Assembly: GCF_000750955.1 (NCBI RefSeq)
Contig: NZ_CCEJ010000003.1
Location: 558,001 to 622,000, forward strand
DNA length: 64,000 nt
Source: Criblamydia sequanensis CRIB-18
GTDB taxonomy: Bacteria > Chlamydiota > Chlamydiia > Chlamydiales > Criblamydiaceae
Direction: 5' to 3'
Part shown: piece after piece, positions 54,448 through 63,716 of the stretch
How the letters are laid out: each line of letters begins with the position of its first letter
Numbering within the stretch: position 1 is the first letter of the stretch
Translations under genes and position numbers: made by a program
The notes under the pieces: generated by a model
Seen by the model: only the letters and a program-made list of their open reading frames with translations
Database searches by the model: none
Told to the model about the DNA's origin: nothing

Positions 54448-55710
54448 TTAAATTTTTTTTTGCTTCACTAACATTTTCTGTTTTTTTCCAAGAGTGACCA
54501 CAACAAAGCGATTGCCTATAAGATCTTCAGTTTGAATGACTTTCTCTTCATCATTAATTTTTTTGTTATTTAATGAAACGCCGCCCTCGCGAATCAAGCG
54601 TCTTGCCGCACTTTTACTTGGCCGAAGTCCGCTATCTGCGATCAAATCGATTAACTTCGAGCCTACCAAAAGCTCCGGCTCGAAATAGGGCATGTCTTTC
54701 ATAGCTATTTCTAAAGAATCAGCATCTAAAACAGTCTCTGAGCCTGGGGCCGCAGCTTTCGTTGCTAAAAGAGCCTTCTCAAGCCCCTCTTCGCCATGAA
54801 CAAACCGGGTCACTTCTTCCGCCAATTTTTTTTGCGCCGTATTTGGAAGGTAACCTTCTTGTTTCATTGCATTTTCATATTCGGCAATTACATCAAGGTC
54901 AAGAAAGGTTAGCATCTTCATGAGCTTGATGACATCGGCATCTGGGACTCTAACGAGGTATTGATAGAATTCGTAGGGAGATAGTTTTTCTTTAGAAAGC
55001 CAAATAGCTCCGTTTTCAGACTTACCGAATTTTTTGCCATCTGATCTTGTGAGCAAAGGAAAAGTTACTCCGAAAGCGCTCTCGCCTAACACTTTACGGA
55101 TGAGTTCCACTCCTCCGACGATATTCCCCCACTGGTCGCTGCCGCCAATTTGGATTTTAACATGATGATTTTGAAATAGATACAAAAAATCATAAGCTTG
55201 CAAAAGCTGGTAAGAAAACTCTGTAAAGCTAATTCCTTCTTCTGACTCAAGCCTTGCTTTTACAGATTCTTTAGCAAGCATCACGCTCATGCGAAAGTGC
55301 TTCCCTACATCTCTTAAAAAATCAATAAAGCTAAACTTTTTCATCCATTCAAAATTATTGAGGACTAATGGAGCTGGCTCGCCTTTAATAACATTCTCCA
55401 AAAGGGCTTTAATCCCTTTAAGATTGTGATCTACTTGCTCTTGCGTTTGTAGATTTCTTTCAACACTTTTTCCGCCCGGATCTCCAATCATTCCCGTGGC
55501 GCCGCCAACGATTACGACAGGCGTATGGCCAAAGCGTTGAAACCAGGTAAGTCCGATAATAGCAACTAAATTGCCAAGATGCAGGCTATCGGCTGTCGGA
55601 TCAAATCCGCAGTAAATTTTTTGAGGCTTTGAAAGGATAGAGGAAAGCTCATCGCTTGATAAGGACTCAATAAATCCCCGTTCTTTAAGAATGTCAATTA
55701 CTGTCTTCAT
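54448..55710 (-). CDS. tyrS: Tyrosyl-tRNA synthetase
   Basis: From ATG 55710 (MKTVIDILKERGF) the product is 420 residues, close to the usual TyrS length; the 23-residue extension to 55779 is not typical. HLGN is the HIGH motif, GFDPTADSLHLG and GGSDQWGNIVGG bind tyrosine and ATP, and KFGKSE is the KMSKS loop. A C-terminal S4 domain (SKSAARRLIREGGVSLNN) binds tRNA. It stands alone. Confidence 0.95.
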   Translation of the reverse strand: MKTVIDILKERGFIESLSSDELSSILSKPQKIYCGFDPTADSLHLGNLVAIIGLTWFQRFGHTPVVIVGGATGMIGDPGGKSVERNLQTQEQVDHNLKGIKALLENVIKGEPAPLVLNNFEWMKKFSFIDFLRDVGKHFRMSVMLAKESVKARLESEEGISFTEFSYQLLQAYDFLYLFQNHHVKIQIGGSDQWGNIVGGVELIRKVLGESAFGVTFPLLTRSDGKKFGKSENGAIWLSKEKLSPYEFYQYLVRVPDADVIKLMKMLTFLDLDVIAEYENAMKQEGYLPNTAQKKLAEEVTRFVHGEEGLEKALLATKAAAPGSETVLDADSLEIAMKDMPYFEPELLVGSKLIDLIADSGLRPSKSAARRLIREGGVSLNNKKINDEEKVIQTEDLIGNRFVVVTLGKKQKMLVKQKKI

Positions 55711-55970
55711 ATTTCGGTCTAACGCTTTGGAGTGATAGATATTTCGGTCAATTCTCTTGTTTAAGTCATTTTCTGTCAATTAGGTGTGAAAAATTTTTCA
55801 AACTTTTCCTTCCTGAAAAACAACGGGTTCAAAAAGTATAATGAAACCTGAGATTATTTATTATTGATATTTCATATTATTATCCAATAGAAGCTCACCA
55901 TTTTTTTGAAAAAATAATTTGAATCTGGTAAACTTAATTTATGGATTTAATTCCCCTAAAGGAGTCTTTT

Positions 55971-56318
55971 ATGGGTGTAGAGAGGGCTGAGGAAAGCAGA
56001 CAGGTTGGCAAGGTCCGTAGAAAAATCGAGAAGCAGATCAAGAAAGAAAAAGAACAAATTAATAAAGATTCTTTAAAGCAGACCAAACTCGTTATTGAAA
56101 AATGGTTGAATCGACAGCCTGACAGGATTGAGACAGGGGCTGAGGCCTCCAATAAGAAGTTTAATGAAAATAAAAACCCGGAAGAGCCAAAAAGCCTCTA
56201 TGTACAGGATTTATTAAAGAAACTTAAAGAAGAGTACACAAGAGAAGCCGCAGGCTTAAGGGGACGTGTTACCGCACATGAAAGCCCTGATTTTTTAAAA
56301 GCTAAGGATGAATCCTAA
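55971..56318 (+). CDS. Small charged helical protein, unrecognised
   Basis: ATG 55971 has AAAGGAG seven bases upstream, which supports it over the ATG at 55941. The 115-residue product is strongly charged (VRRKIEKQIKKEKEQINKDS; YVQDLLKKLKEEYTREAAG) and predicted as long helices or coiled coil, with no membrane segment. It overlaps the end of the convergent NIF3-family gene by four bases. I do not recognise the family. Confidence 0.65.
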   Translation: MGVERAEESRQVGKVRRKIEKQIKKEKEQINKDSLKQTKLVIEKWLNRQPDRIETGAEASNKKFNENKNPEEPKSLYVQDLLKKLKEEYTREAAGLRGRVTAHESPDFLKAKDES

Positions 56319-57070
56319 TAGGGGTTATCCTCATCTATAAAGAAAGTTTCTATGCCAAGCCCGCTCACATAATCTCTAACCGCTATTGGACCAATCTTTT
56401 CACTTGCATGATGACCCAAAGCAAAAAAATTGATGCCAAGCTCATGGCTTAAATGGGTTACGGGTTCATCACCGCACCCTGTAATAAAGCACCCAACCCC
56501 TTCTGCTGCAGCCTCTTCAATTTTTCTCCAGGCATTCCCGGAAATTAAAGCCGCAGAAGAAATTTTCTTCTCTCCTCCAAAAAGAGCATTGACAGGACAT
56601 CCATAGTACTTTTCAAGTTTAATTTTAAACACTTCCCTATCAATCTCGGGAAACTCCCCTTTTACACCGATTTTCTTTTTATCATATTCGCCAAAAGGTT
56701 CAAGCGACTGAAAACCAAGGTCAATCGCTGCTTTCCAATTATTTCCGACACTGACATGAGCATCTAGGGGCAAATGGTAAGCAAAAAGCGAAACATTGTT
56801 GTCTATTAATGCCTTGATTCTCTTATATTTATATCCAACTATTGGGTAAGGATCCTTATTCCAAAATAAACCATGATGCACAAAAAGAGAATCGGCTCCT
56901 TTTGAAATAGCCGTCTCGATGACATTTAAGCTTGCACTTACCGCAAAAGCCATTTTTCCGATTTCTTTTTTACCTTCGATTTGAAGTCCATTAGGACAAG
57001 CATCTAAAAAGCTTGCCGGGTTTAAAAGATTATCGAAACGGCCTACAAGCTCTTGTAAAGAAATAGACAT
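56315..57070 (-). CDS. NIF3/YbgI family metal-binding protein
   Basis: A 251-residue protein with DACPNGLQIEG, LFVHHGLFW with the metal-binding His pair, LPLDAHVSVGNN, ITGCGDEPVTHLSHELG and FALGHHASEKIG. This is the conserved pattern of the NIF3 family, which has two metal ions. It is often labelled GTP cyclohydrolase I type 2, but that activity is not general. The ATG at 57070 is used; the upstream codon is TTG. Confidence 0.9.
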   Translation of the reverse strand: MSISLQELVGRFDNLLNPASFLDACPNGLQIEGKKEIGKMAFAVSASLNVIETAISKGADSLFVHHGLFWNKDPYPIVGYKYKRIKALIDNNVSLFAYHLPLDAHVSVGNNWKAAIDLGFQSLEPFGEYDKKKIGVKGEFPEIDREVFKIKLEKYYGCPVNALFGGEKKISSAALISGNAWRKIEEAAAEGVGCFITGCGDEPVTHLSHELGINFFALGHHASEKIGPIAVRDYVSGLGIETFFIDEDNPY

Positions 57071-57184
57071 AAGCAACTTATCTCTTTGAAAATTAAAATA
57101 TTAAAAGAAAGCTAAAAAAGCACTTTCTTGTTCGGTCAAATTAAAGCATCATAAGTTCAAAATGGGTAACGATCAAGTGTAAAT

Positions 57185-57862
57185 ATGGATCTTATAACTG
57201 ATGCCAAAAAAAGGGCAGCCAAGGAAGCTTTAAAATTTATCAAGGACGGGATGTTAGTAGGGCTTGGCTCGGGGTCGACAGCCTCGTTTTTCATCACCTA
57301 TCTTGGAGAGAGCAAGCTAAAAGTCAAGGGAATCCCAACTTCCAAAGCGTCTGAAAAACTCGCTAAATTTTATGGCATCCCTCTACTCGACCCCGAAAAA
57401 GTCTCAACCCTTGATGTCGATGTTGATGGAGCTGATGAAGTTGACCCGCAAAAAAGACTCATTAAAGGCGGCGGCGGCGCTTTGCTTAGAGAGAAAATAA
57501 CAGCAAAGATGAGCACTCAAATGATTGTAATAGTAGATGAAAAGAAGTGTGTTAAAAAATTGGGCGCTTTTCCGCTACCCGTTGAAGTAGCTCGCTTTGG
57601 ATTTGCCGCCACAAAAAAAGAGATTGAGAATTTGGGGTTTAATGCAACTCTTCGATTAAATAAGAAAAAGAACCATCCCTTTTTGACCGATCAGCGAAAT
57701 TTTATTTTGGATCTAAAATGGAATAGCCCTCAAAAAATAACCCCGGAAAATGCGGATCTTTTTCTTAAATCTATTCCAGGTGTTATTGAAACGGGCTTTT
57801 TTTTCAATTTGGCCACAAAAATTCTCGTAGGTAAAGAAAATGGCAAAGTTGAGATTTTATAA
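57185..57862 (+). CDS. rpiA: Ribose-5-phosphate isomerase A
   Basis: A 225-residue enzyme with GLGSGSTASFFI, DVDGADEVDP, LIKGGGGALLREKI and VVDEKKCVKKLG, the standard RpiA motifs including the catalytic Glu and Lys. It interconverts ribose-5-phosphate and ribulose-5-phosphate. It is divergent from the NIF3-family gene. Confidence 0.96.
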   Translation: MDLITDAKKRAAKEALKFIKDGMLVGLGSGSTASFFITYLGESKLKVKGIPTSKASEKLAKFYGIPLLDPEKVSTLDVDVDGADEVDPQKRLIKGGGGALLREKITAKMSTQMIVIVDEKKCVKKLGAFPLPVEVARFGFAATKKEIENLGFNATLRLNKKKNHPFLTDQRNFILDLKWNSPQKITPENADLFLKSIPGVIETGFFFNLATKILVGKENGKVEIL

Positions 57863-57961
57863 TTTTTTTTCAAAAAAAAACTAAATTCTCTTCAAATGGC
57901 GTGACAAAAAATTTAAGCCTTCAGAGAATGAAGTTAAAACCCGACTTGTATCAGGATTTTC

Positions 57962-58375
57962 ATGTTTTCTGAACTAATACAGCTTTCATTCGATAAAATC
58001 ATGCAGACTCGTTCTTATACTGTCATTATTTTGGCAGCTCAAGGCAAACGATTTGCCATTTATACCGACCCTTCGATTGGAAAAGCTTTGCAGATGTATC
58101 TGACCGGAACTGAAAAGCAAAGGCCCTTGACTCACGATTTGATCGACTCGATCTTCCAAGGACTCGATGTCCGTATAAAACAAGTCGTTATCAACGATCT
58201 TCAAGACACCGTTTATTATGCTCGTTTATTTATTGAACAGACAATTGATGATATTCGCCATATCATTGAAATTGATGCGCGCCCAAGCGATTGCATTATT
58301 TTAGCTTTGATGAACAACGTGCCTGTCTTTTGCACCAAAGAAGTGTTAGACAGGACAGTCCCGATTGAAGAATAG
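57962..58375 (+). CDS. BFN/DUF151 family protein
   Basis: At 137 residues it fits the bifunctional-nuclease (DUF151) domain: FAIYTDPSIGKAL, RPLTHDLIDSIFQGLDV and DARPSDCIILAL. Members include a plant nuclease; the bacterial role is not well defined. It converges with ptsH. Confidence 0.88.
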   Translation: MFSELIQLSFDKIMQTRSYTVIILAAQGKRFAIYTDPSIGKALQMYLTGTEKQRPLTHDLIDSIFQGLDVRIKQVVINDLQDTVYYARLFIEQTIDDIRHIIEIDARPSDCIILALMNNVPVFCTKEVLDRTVPIEE

Positions 58376-58398
58376 TTTATACAACGTTTCTGTCTATC

Positions 58399-58707
58399 TC
58401 AATACTTTATATGAAACTGTTCGCTTGCAAGTTTTTTCATGGCAAGAATTGCTTCCTCAGCATCATCCCCTTTCGCCTTTACAAGGATTCGAGCTCCTTT
58501 TCCGGCTTCCAGCATCAAAATTCCAAGAATAGACCTCGCATTCACTTCTATTTTTCGATAGTTCAAACGAAGGTCGCACTTAAACTGGGAAGCTAGCCGA
58601 ACAATTTCTGTTGCCGGACGGGTGTGAATGCCTCTATCGTTTTGAACTACAAAATAAGCTCTTGCTTGAGACGGACACGTTTTTTTTTGATTTGAATTTT
58701 CTTTCAT
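58399..58707 (-). CDS. ptsH: HPr phosphocarrier protein
   Basis: From ATG 58707 the product is 102 residues. GIHTRPATEIVRLA holds the phosphorylated His, and VNARSILGILML is the region of the regulatory Ser (usual form VNLKSIMGVMSL). HPr carries phosphate from enzyme I, or serves a regulatory kinase. No other PTS gene is nearby. Confidence 0.93.
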   Translation of the reverse strand: MKENSNQKKTCPSQARAYFVVQNDRGIHTRPATEIVRLASQFKCDLRLNYRKIEVNARSILGILMLEAGKGARILVKAKGDDAEEAILAMKKLASEQFHIKY

Positions 58708-58954
58708 GATGGAACACAATTATATTATTATTAACAAGATAGCATAAAACAAATCATGGTAAGATACTTATCTTCCTATTTGTACTTAAGATTCCTAAAT
58801 TACTTGAAGTCAGAATTTATCTTAAAGTTTTTTGCATCAAAAGAACTCTAATATTCAAGTAGTTGGTATATACAAAGCTGTATTAAAAAATAATGTTTTT
58901 TTCAAATTTTTTAAAAAAGCGAAAGATCTTCTTTTGTCAAAAAAATAATCTAAA

Positions 58955-59022
58955 TCTACGGAATGATCAAAACTTAAGAAGTTTCAATGTTTTCAGGTTA
59001 AACTAGAGTATACAAGAGTTCT
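58955..59022 (-). pseudogene. Remnant of an F-box gene
   Basis: The sequence gatcaaaacttaag then caggttaaactagag and caagag repeats 60468-60520, the part of the F-box gene that encodes the F-box itself (LTCKRWNALSFD), with many changes. It lies in a region otherwise empty between ptsH and the WD40 genes (58708-59038). It shows that at least a fourth member once stood here. Confidence 0.6.
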
Positions 59023-59038
59023 TAATTCAATACTGATT

Positions 59039-60653
59039 TCAATATTTAAGCTCATGAAATACTTTTAAGATCAAAAAATAACGACTTAATTTACTTAGGG
59101 AAAAACGCGATTTATTAGCGGGAATAGTATCTTGATTAAAGTCCAATAGCCGTATTTTATTAAGCCTTTCAACGAAGATTTTTCCCTCCTCTACAATTAA
59201 ATTTTTAACGCTGTCCTTATTGTCAATCACCCTGATCTCTTTTCCTGAATCGATATCCCATACCCGGATCGTTCCGTCACTGGATCCGCTGAAAATCTTT
59301 CCATCACTACCTGTAAACAATTTACCCAATCCTCACTCTTTAGAACTTTGAGTTCTTTTCCCGAATCGATATCCCATACCCTGATCGTTTTATCCCATGA
59401 TCCGCTGAAAAGCTTTCCATAAGCGACCCGTAAACAAGTTACTAAACCTGTATGTCCTTTTAGCACCTTGAGTTCTTCTCCCGAATCGATATCCCAGACC
59501 CGAATCGTGTTATCATGAGATGCGCTGAAAAGCTTTCCATCAGCTACCTGTAAACAAGTTACTGGTCCTGTATGTCCGACTAGCACCTGGAGTTCTTCTC
59601 CTGAATCGATATCCCATATTCGAATCGTTCCGTCATAGGATCCACTGAAAATCTTTCCATCAGCTACCTGTAAACAAGTTACTGGTCCTGTATGTCCGAC
59701 TAGCACCTGGAGTTCTTCTCCTGAATCGATATCCCATATTCGAATCGTTCCCTTTGTATGTCCTTCAAGTGCATTGAGTTCTTCTCCTGAATCGATATCC
59801 CATATCCGAATCGTGTTATCACGAGATGCGCTGAAAACCTTTCCATAGGCGACCTGTAAACAAGTTACTGATGCTGTATGTCCTTCTAGTGTCTTGAGCT
59901 CTGTTCCTGAATCGATATCCCATATCAGAATCGTTCCGTCATAGGATCCACCGAAAACCTTTCCATCGACGATCTGCCAACAATTTATTCTATCTACACT
60001 CTTTATTAGTAACCGGTTCAAAGGTTGAATTTTCGAAGAGCCGATGCGAGCATTACTTTTTAAGCTACTCAAGAAGAAATCCTTATCTTTGGCATCAAGT
60101 CCCCTGTTCTTATACCGCTCAGCAGTTTGAGGCATCAATTTAAAAAATATATTTCGGATTACGAAGGGATTCCTGTATGTCCGACTAGCACCTGGAGTTC
60201 TTCTCCTGAATCGATATCCCATATTCGAATCGTTCCGTCATAGGATCCACCGAAAACCTTTCCATCGACGATCTGCCAACAATTTATTCTATCTACACTC
60301 TTTATTAGTAACCGGTTCAAAGGTTGAATTTTCGAAGAGCCGATGCGAGCATTACTTTTTAAGCTACTCAAGAAGAAATCCTTATCTTTGGCATCAAGTC
60401 CCCTGTTCTTATACCGCTCAGCAGTTTGAGGCATCAATTTAAAAAATATATTTCGGATTACGAAGGGATCAAAACTTAAGGCGTTCCAACGTTTACAGGT
60501 TAAACTAGAGTTTGCAAGAGCTTCGAGCCCAAGGCTTGAAAAAATGTGTAGAAGAATTTCATCGGGTAAGTCATTGATATGAGTCTGATTTATTTCCGCT
60601 TCTTTTGAAAAAGGGGTTATGCCAGTTTTAAGTGTAATGTCAGATACATTCAT
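59039..60653 (-). pseudogene. F-box and WD40-repeat protein, broken by duplication and frameshift
   Basis: The start at 60653 leads into an F-box (INDLPDEILLHIFSSLGLEA, then LTCKRWNALSF) and the first WD40 blade. A 299-bp direct duplication (copies meeting near 60170-60226) then shifts the frame. After it, blades continue in a second frame. One blade is partly deleted in frame (LEGHTKGTIRIWD). At about 59305 a missing base (ccatcactac where sister repeats have ccatcagctac) shifts the frame again before the last blades (SGSSDGTIRVWDIDSGKE). Repairing both lesions gives an F-box plus seven-bladed propeller like its neighbours. Confidence 0.85.
59928..60469. repeat. 299-bp direct tandem duplication inside the F-box/WD40 gene
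   Basis: Bases 59928-60170 are identical to 60227-60469 (243 bases, offset 299). The 56 bases between them match WD40 repeat units elsewhere in the gene (ctgtatgtccgactagcacc). The event joined one WD40 unit to the F-box-proximal part. Since 299 is not a multiple of three it disrupts the frame. Perfect identity means a recent event, or an assembly artefact. Confidence 0.9.
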
Positions 60654-60788
60654 AAAAACTCCATTTTTAAAAGAAATATTTTAAGATATTTTAAGTTAAA
60701 AAGGAAGTTATTAATAATAAATGTTATTTTATTAATTAAGGGCTAAATTTGAGTCATCAATTAACAAAACCTATACAGATGGAAAAAC

Positions 60789-61964
60789 TTAAAGAGGTAG
60801 ATTAAAGTCAAACACCTTAATTTTGAAATAACCGCTTCGAACGAAGATTTTTCCGTCCACAACACTCAGATTGTATACGCCCTCCTCAAAATTCTCTATC
60901 ATCCTGAGTTCTGTTCCCGAATCGATATCCCATACCCTGATCGTTTTATCATCCGATCCGCTGAAAACCTTTCCATCCGCCACCTGCAGACAACATACCG
61001 GCTTCGTATGCCCTTTAAGCGGTCTGAGTTTTTTTCCCGAATTAAAATCCCATATACGGATCATTTCATCATCAGATCCGCTGAAAACCTTTCCATCAGC
61101 CACCTGCAAACAATTTACCCAACTTCTATGTCCGGTAAGGACTTTGAATTCTTTTCCCGAATCGATATCCCATATCCTAATGGTTTTATCCCATGATCCG
61201 CTGAAAATCTTTCCATCAGCTACCTGTAAACAAGTTACTGGCCCTTTATGTCCGATTAGCACCTGGAGTTCTCCTCCTGAATCGATATCCCAGATCCGAA
61301 TCATTCCATCTCCTGATCCGCTGAATACCTTTCTCTCAGCCACCTGCAAACACTTTACCCAACTTCGATGTCCGGTAAGGACTTTGAATTCTTTTCCCGA
61401 ATCGATATCCCATATCCTAATGGTTTTATCATCCGATCCGCTGAATACCTTTCCCTCAGCTACCTGCAAACAATTTACCGAACTTGTATGACCGGTAAGC
61501 GCTTTGATTTCTTTTCCTGAATCTGGATCCCATATCCGGATCGTTTCATAATCCGATCCGCTGATCACTTTTCCATCAGCCAGCTGAAAACAATTTATGC
61601 CACGTTTATATTCTATTAATACACGGCTCGAAGGTTGAAACTTAGCAGAGCGCATGCGGGCATCTCTTTTCAAGCTACGCAAGAAAAAATCTTTATCCGT
61701 AACCTCATCAGGGTTCCTCTTATATAGTTCAGCGGTTTGAGGGAGCGATTTAAAAAATATATTTCGAAGCAAAGAAGGATCGAAGCTTAAAGATTTCCAA
61801 TGTTTGCAAGTCAAGCTAGTTTGGGCGAGAGTTTCAAGCCCAAGGCTTGAAAAAATTTTTAGAAGAAGCTCATCTGGAAGTTCATTGATGTTTTTTTGAC
61901 TAATATCCGATTCTTCTGAATAAGGGGTTTTGTCTGTTTTACTAAGGTTGTTAGTTATGTTCAT
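60789..61964 (-). CDS. F-box and WD40-repeat protein (copy 2)
   Basis: An intact 391-residue protein. Residues about 24-62 form an F-box (INELPDELLLKIFSSLGLET; LTCKHWKSLSFD), followed by a helical linker (KDFFLRSLKRDARMRS). Seven 40-residue WD40 blades follow, with consensus VxCLQVADGKVFSGSDDKTI, then RIWDIDSGKE; the last is degenerate. This forms a complete propeller. In eukaryotes this pairing recruits substrates to SCF ubiquitin ligases. Here it would act in the host if secreted. Antisense frames exist but arise from the repeats. Confidence 0.85.
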   Translation of the reverse strand: MNITNNLSKTDKTPYSEESDISQKNINELPDELLLKIFSSLGLETLAQTSLTCKHWKSLSFDPSLLRNIFFKSLPQTAELYKRNPDEVTDKDFFLRSLKRDARMRSAKFQPSSRVLIEYKRGINCFQLADGKVISGSDYETIRIWDPDSGKEIKALTGHTSSVNCLQVAEGKVFSGSDDKTIRIWDIDSGKEFKVLTGHRSWVKCLQVAERKVFSGSGDGMIRIWDIDSGGELQVLIGHKGPVTCLQVADGKIFSGSWDKTIRIWDIDSGKEFKVLTGHRSWVNCLQVADGKVFSGSDDEMIRIWDFNSGKKLRPLKGHTKPVCCLQVADGKVFSGSDDKTIRVWDIDSGTELRMIENFEEGVYNLSVVDGKIFVRSGYFKIKVFDFNLPL

Positions 61965-62128
61965 ATAAATCCGATGTTCTACTAATTTAATTTTTATAAA
62001 GTTAAAAAAATGTATTACCTTTTAACTAAAGATGCAAATTATTAATAAAAAATAGTATATACGGTTAAAATTAAAAGGGCTCAAATTGAGCCCTTTAGTG
62101 TAAGAAAAACTATATTAGATGGAACAAC

Positions 62129-63304
62129 TTACTGCGGGACATTAAAGTCGAATATTTGAATTCCGTTACGTGTTTTAAAGAAAATTTTTCCATCCACTAC
62201 ATTTAACCTATATGCCCACCCATCAGGTGTATTTAGCCGCTTGAGTTGTTTTCCCGAATTAATATCCCATATCCGAATCGTGTCATCGCTAGATCCGCTG
62301 AAAACTTTTCCATCAACCACCTCTAGAGAATACACCGGCTTCGTATGCCCACTAAGTACTTTGATTTCTTTTCCAGAATCGATATCCCATATCCGGATCG
62401 TTTTATCACCAGATCCGCTGAAAACTTTTCCATCAACCACCTTTAAACAATTTACCTCATACGTATGCCCCCTAAGCACTTTGATTTCTTTTCCTTGCTC
62501 GATATCCCATATCCGAATTGTTCCATCAAAGGATCCGCTGTAAATTTTTCCATCATGCACTTGCAGACATTGTACCGCTCCTTCATACCCTCTAAACACT
62601 TTGATTTCTTTTTCCGAATCGATATCCCATATCCGAATTGTTTGATCATAGGATCCGCTGTAAATTTTTCCATCAACCACCTGCAGACAATGTACCGTCC
62701 TCGTATGCCCATTAAGTACTTTGATTTCTTTTCCAGAATCGATATCCCATACCCTAATCTTCCCATTACAAAACCCGCCGAAGATTTTTCCATTAACCAC
62801 CTGCAAAGAAAATACCAAACCTGTATGCCCTTTAAGCACTTTGAGCTCTTGTCTAGAATCGGTATCCCATATCCGAATTGTTTTATCATCGGATCCCCAG
62901 AAGATTTTTCTATTAACCACCTGCAAACTTGTTACGCTACTCGTATCTTCCAATACCCGAATCAAAGGTTTGGCCTTCGAGGAGCGCATGCGCGCATCAC
63001 TTTTCAAGCTGCGCAAGAAAAAATCATAATCTGCTTTCGTGTGAGCGTTCTCTTTCTGAAAAAGTTGAGCGGTTTGAGGCAGCGATGTAAAAAATAAATT
63101 TTTTATTACATAAGGATCAAAACTTAAGGCATTCCATCGTTTGCAAATCAAATTAGTCAAACTAGACCTTTCGAGAGGTTCAAGCTCAAGCTTTGAAAAA
63201 ATTTCCAGAAGAAGCTCATCCGGCAAGTCATTGATGTGAGTGTGAGTCTGCGACTCTTCTGAATAAGGGGTCTGGCCCGTACTAATAATGCTTGTCCCGT
63301 TCAT
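62129..63304 (-). CDS. F-box and WD40-repeat protein (copy 3)
   Basis: An intact 391-residue sister of the preceding protein. F-box: INDLPDELLLEIFSKLELEP, then LICKRWNALSFD. Linker: DYDFFLRSLKSDARMRSSK. Seven blades follow with the type sequence VDGKVFSGSGDKTIRIWDID and GHT; the last ends IQIFDFNVPQ. Blades are more uniform within one protein than between copies, which suggests that repeat units are homogenised within each gene. It is a candidate host-directed effector. Confidence 0.85.
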   Translation of the reverse strand: MNGTSIISTGQTPYSEESQTHTHINDLPDELLLEIFSKLELEPLERSSLTNLICKRWNALSFDPYVIKNLFFTSLPQTAQLFQKENAHTKADYDFFLRSLKSDARMRSSKAKPLIRVLEDTSSVTSLQVVNRKIFWGSDDKTIRIWDTDSRQELKVLKGHTGLVFSLQVVNGKIFGGFCNGKIRVWDIDSGKEIKVLNGHTRTVHCLQVVDGKIYSGSYDQTIRIWDIDSEKEIKVFRGYEGAVQCLQVHDGKIYSGSFDGTIRIWDIEQGKEIKVLRGHTYEVNCLKVVDGKVFSGSGDKTIRIWDIDSGKEIKVLSGHTKPVYSLEVVDGKVFSGSSDDTIRIWDINSGKQLKRLNTPDGWAYRLNVVDGKIFFKTRNGIQIFDFNVPQ

Positions 63305-63716
63305 ATTTATATAACTCCGTGTTTTATTATTTTTTATAAAATCAAAAAAAAATTTACTTTTTTACTAAAAATTAAAATCAATAATAAATCTTATATTTAT
63401 TTTGTTTATAATACATTAAAGGTAGATATAAAGTTATTTATAAATATTTTATGATAATCTGTTACCAACTTTCTTTTAAAAATGGATTATCTAAAACGCT
63501 TAATTTTCTTCTCTTTTGACCCTTTAACCTGTTTCAAATTCAAAGAATTGATAGAAGCTCACGCTATTCATCGCTTCGTTTCTTATTGAATTCCCATCTT
63601 GAAATGATCCATTTCCGAATAGATTTCTTTTGAGTTGACATTAGTGCTTTTGAAAATTCTTTTTATTTCTTATGCTTTCAGATCTTCAATACGAAAACCA
63701 ATTATGAGGAGTTGCT
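63305..63716. other. Intergenic region, no gene found
   Basis: This 412-base AT-rich stretch separates the divergent F-box/WD40 and pepF genes and should hold both promoters. I see no RNA gene, no clear promoter pair and no plausible protein frame. Confidence 0.5.

Noticed and set aside
56315-57070. Assignment of the NIF3-family protein as the GTP cyclohydrolase feeding the pterin operon
   Set aside because: The name is common in databases, but the activity is not general for the family and the gene is 20 kb from the operon.
59560-59760. Regular 120-base repeats as a possible CRISPR or satellite array
   Set aside because: Units are coding, 40 codons each, with the WD40 signature and no spacers.
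60871-61491. Long plus-strand frame (206 residues) antisense to WD40 copy 2
   Set aside because: It is the reverse reading of the 120-base WD40 repeats; a length divisible by three keeps both strands open. No ribosome-binding site or separate signal.
62465-63097. Plus-strand frame (210 residues) antisense to WD40 copy 3
   Set aside because: Same repeat effect as above, and the minus-strand product is a clear F-box/WD40 protein.
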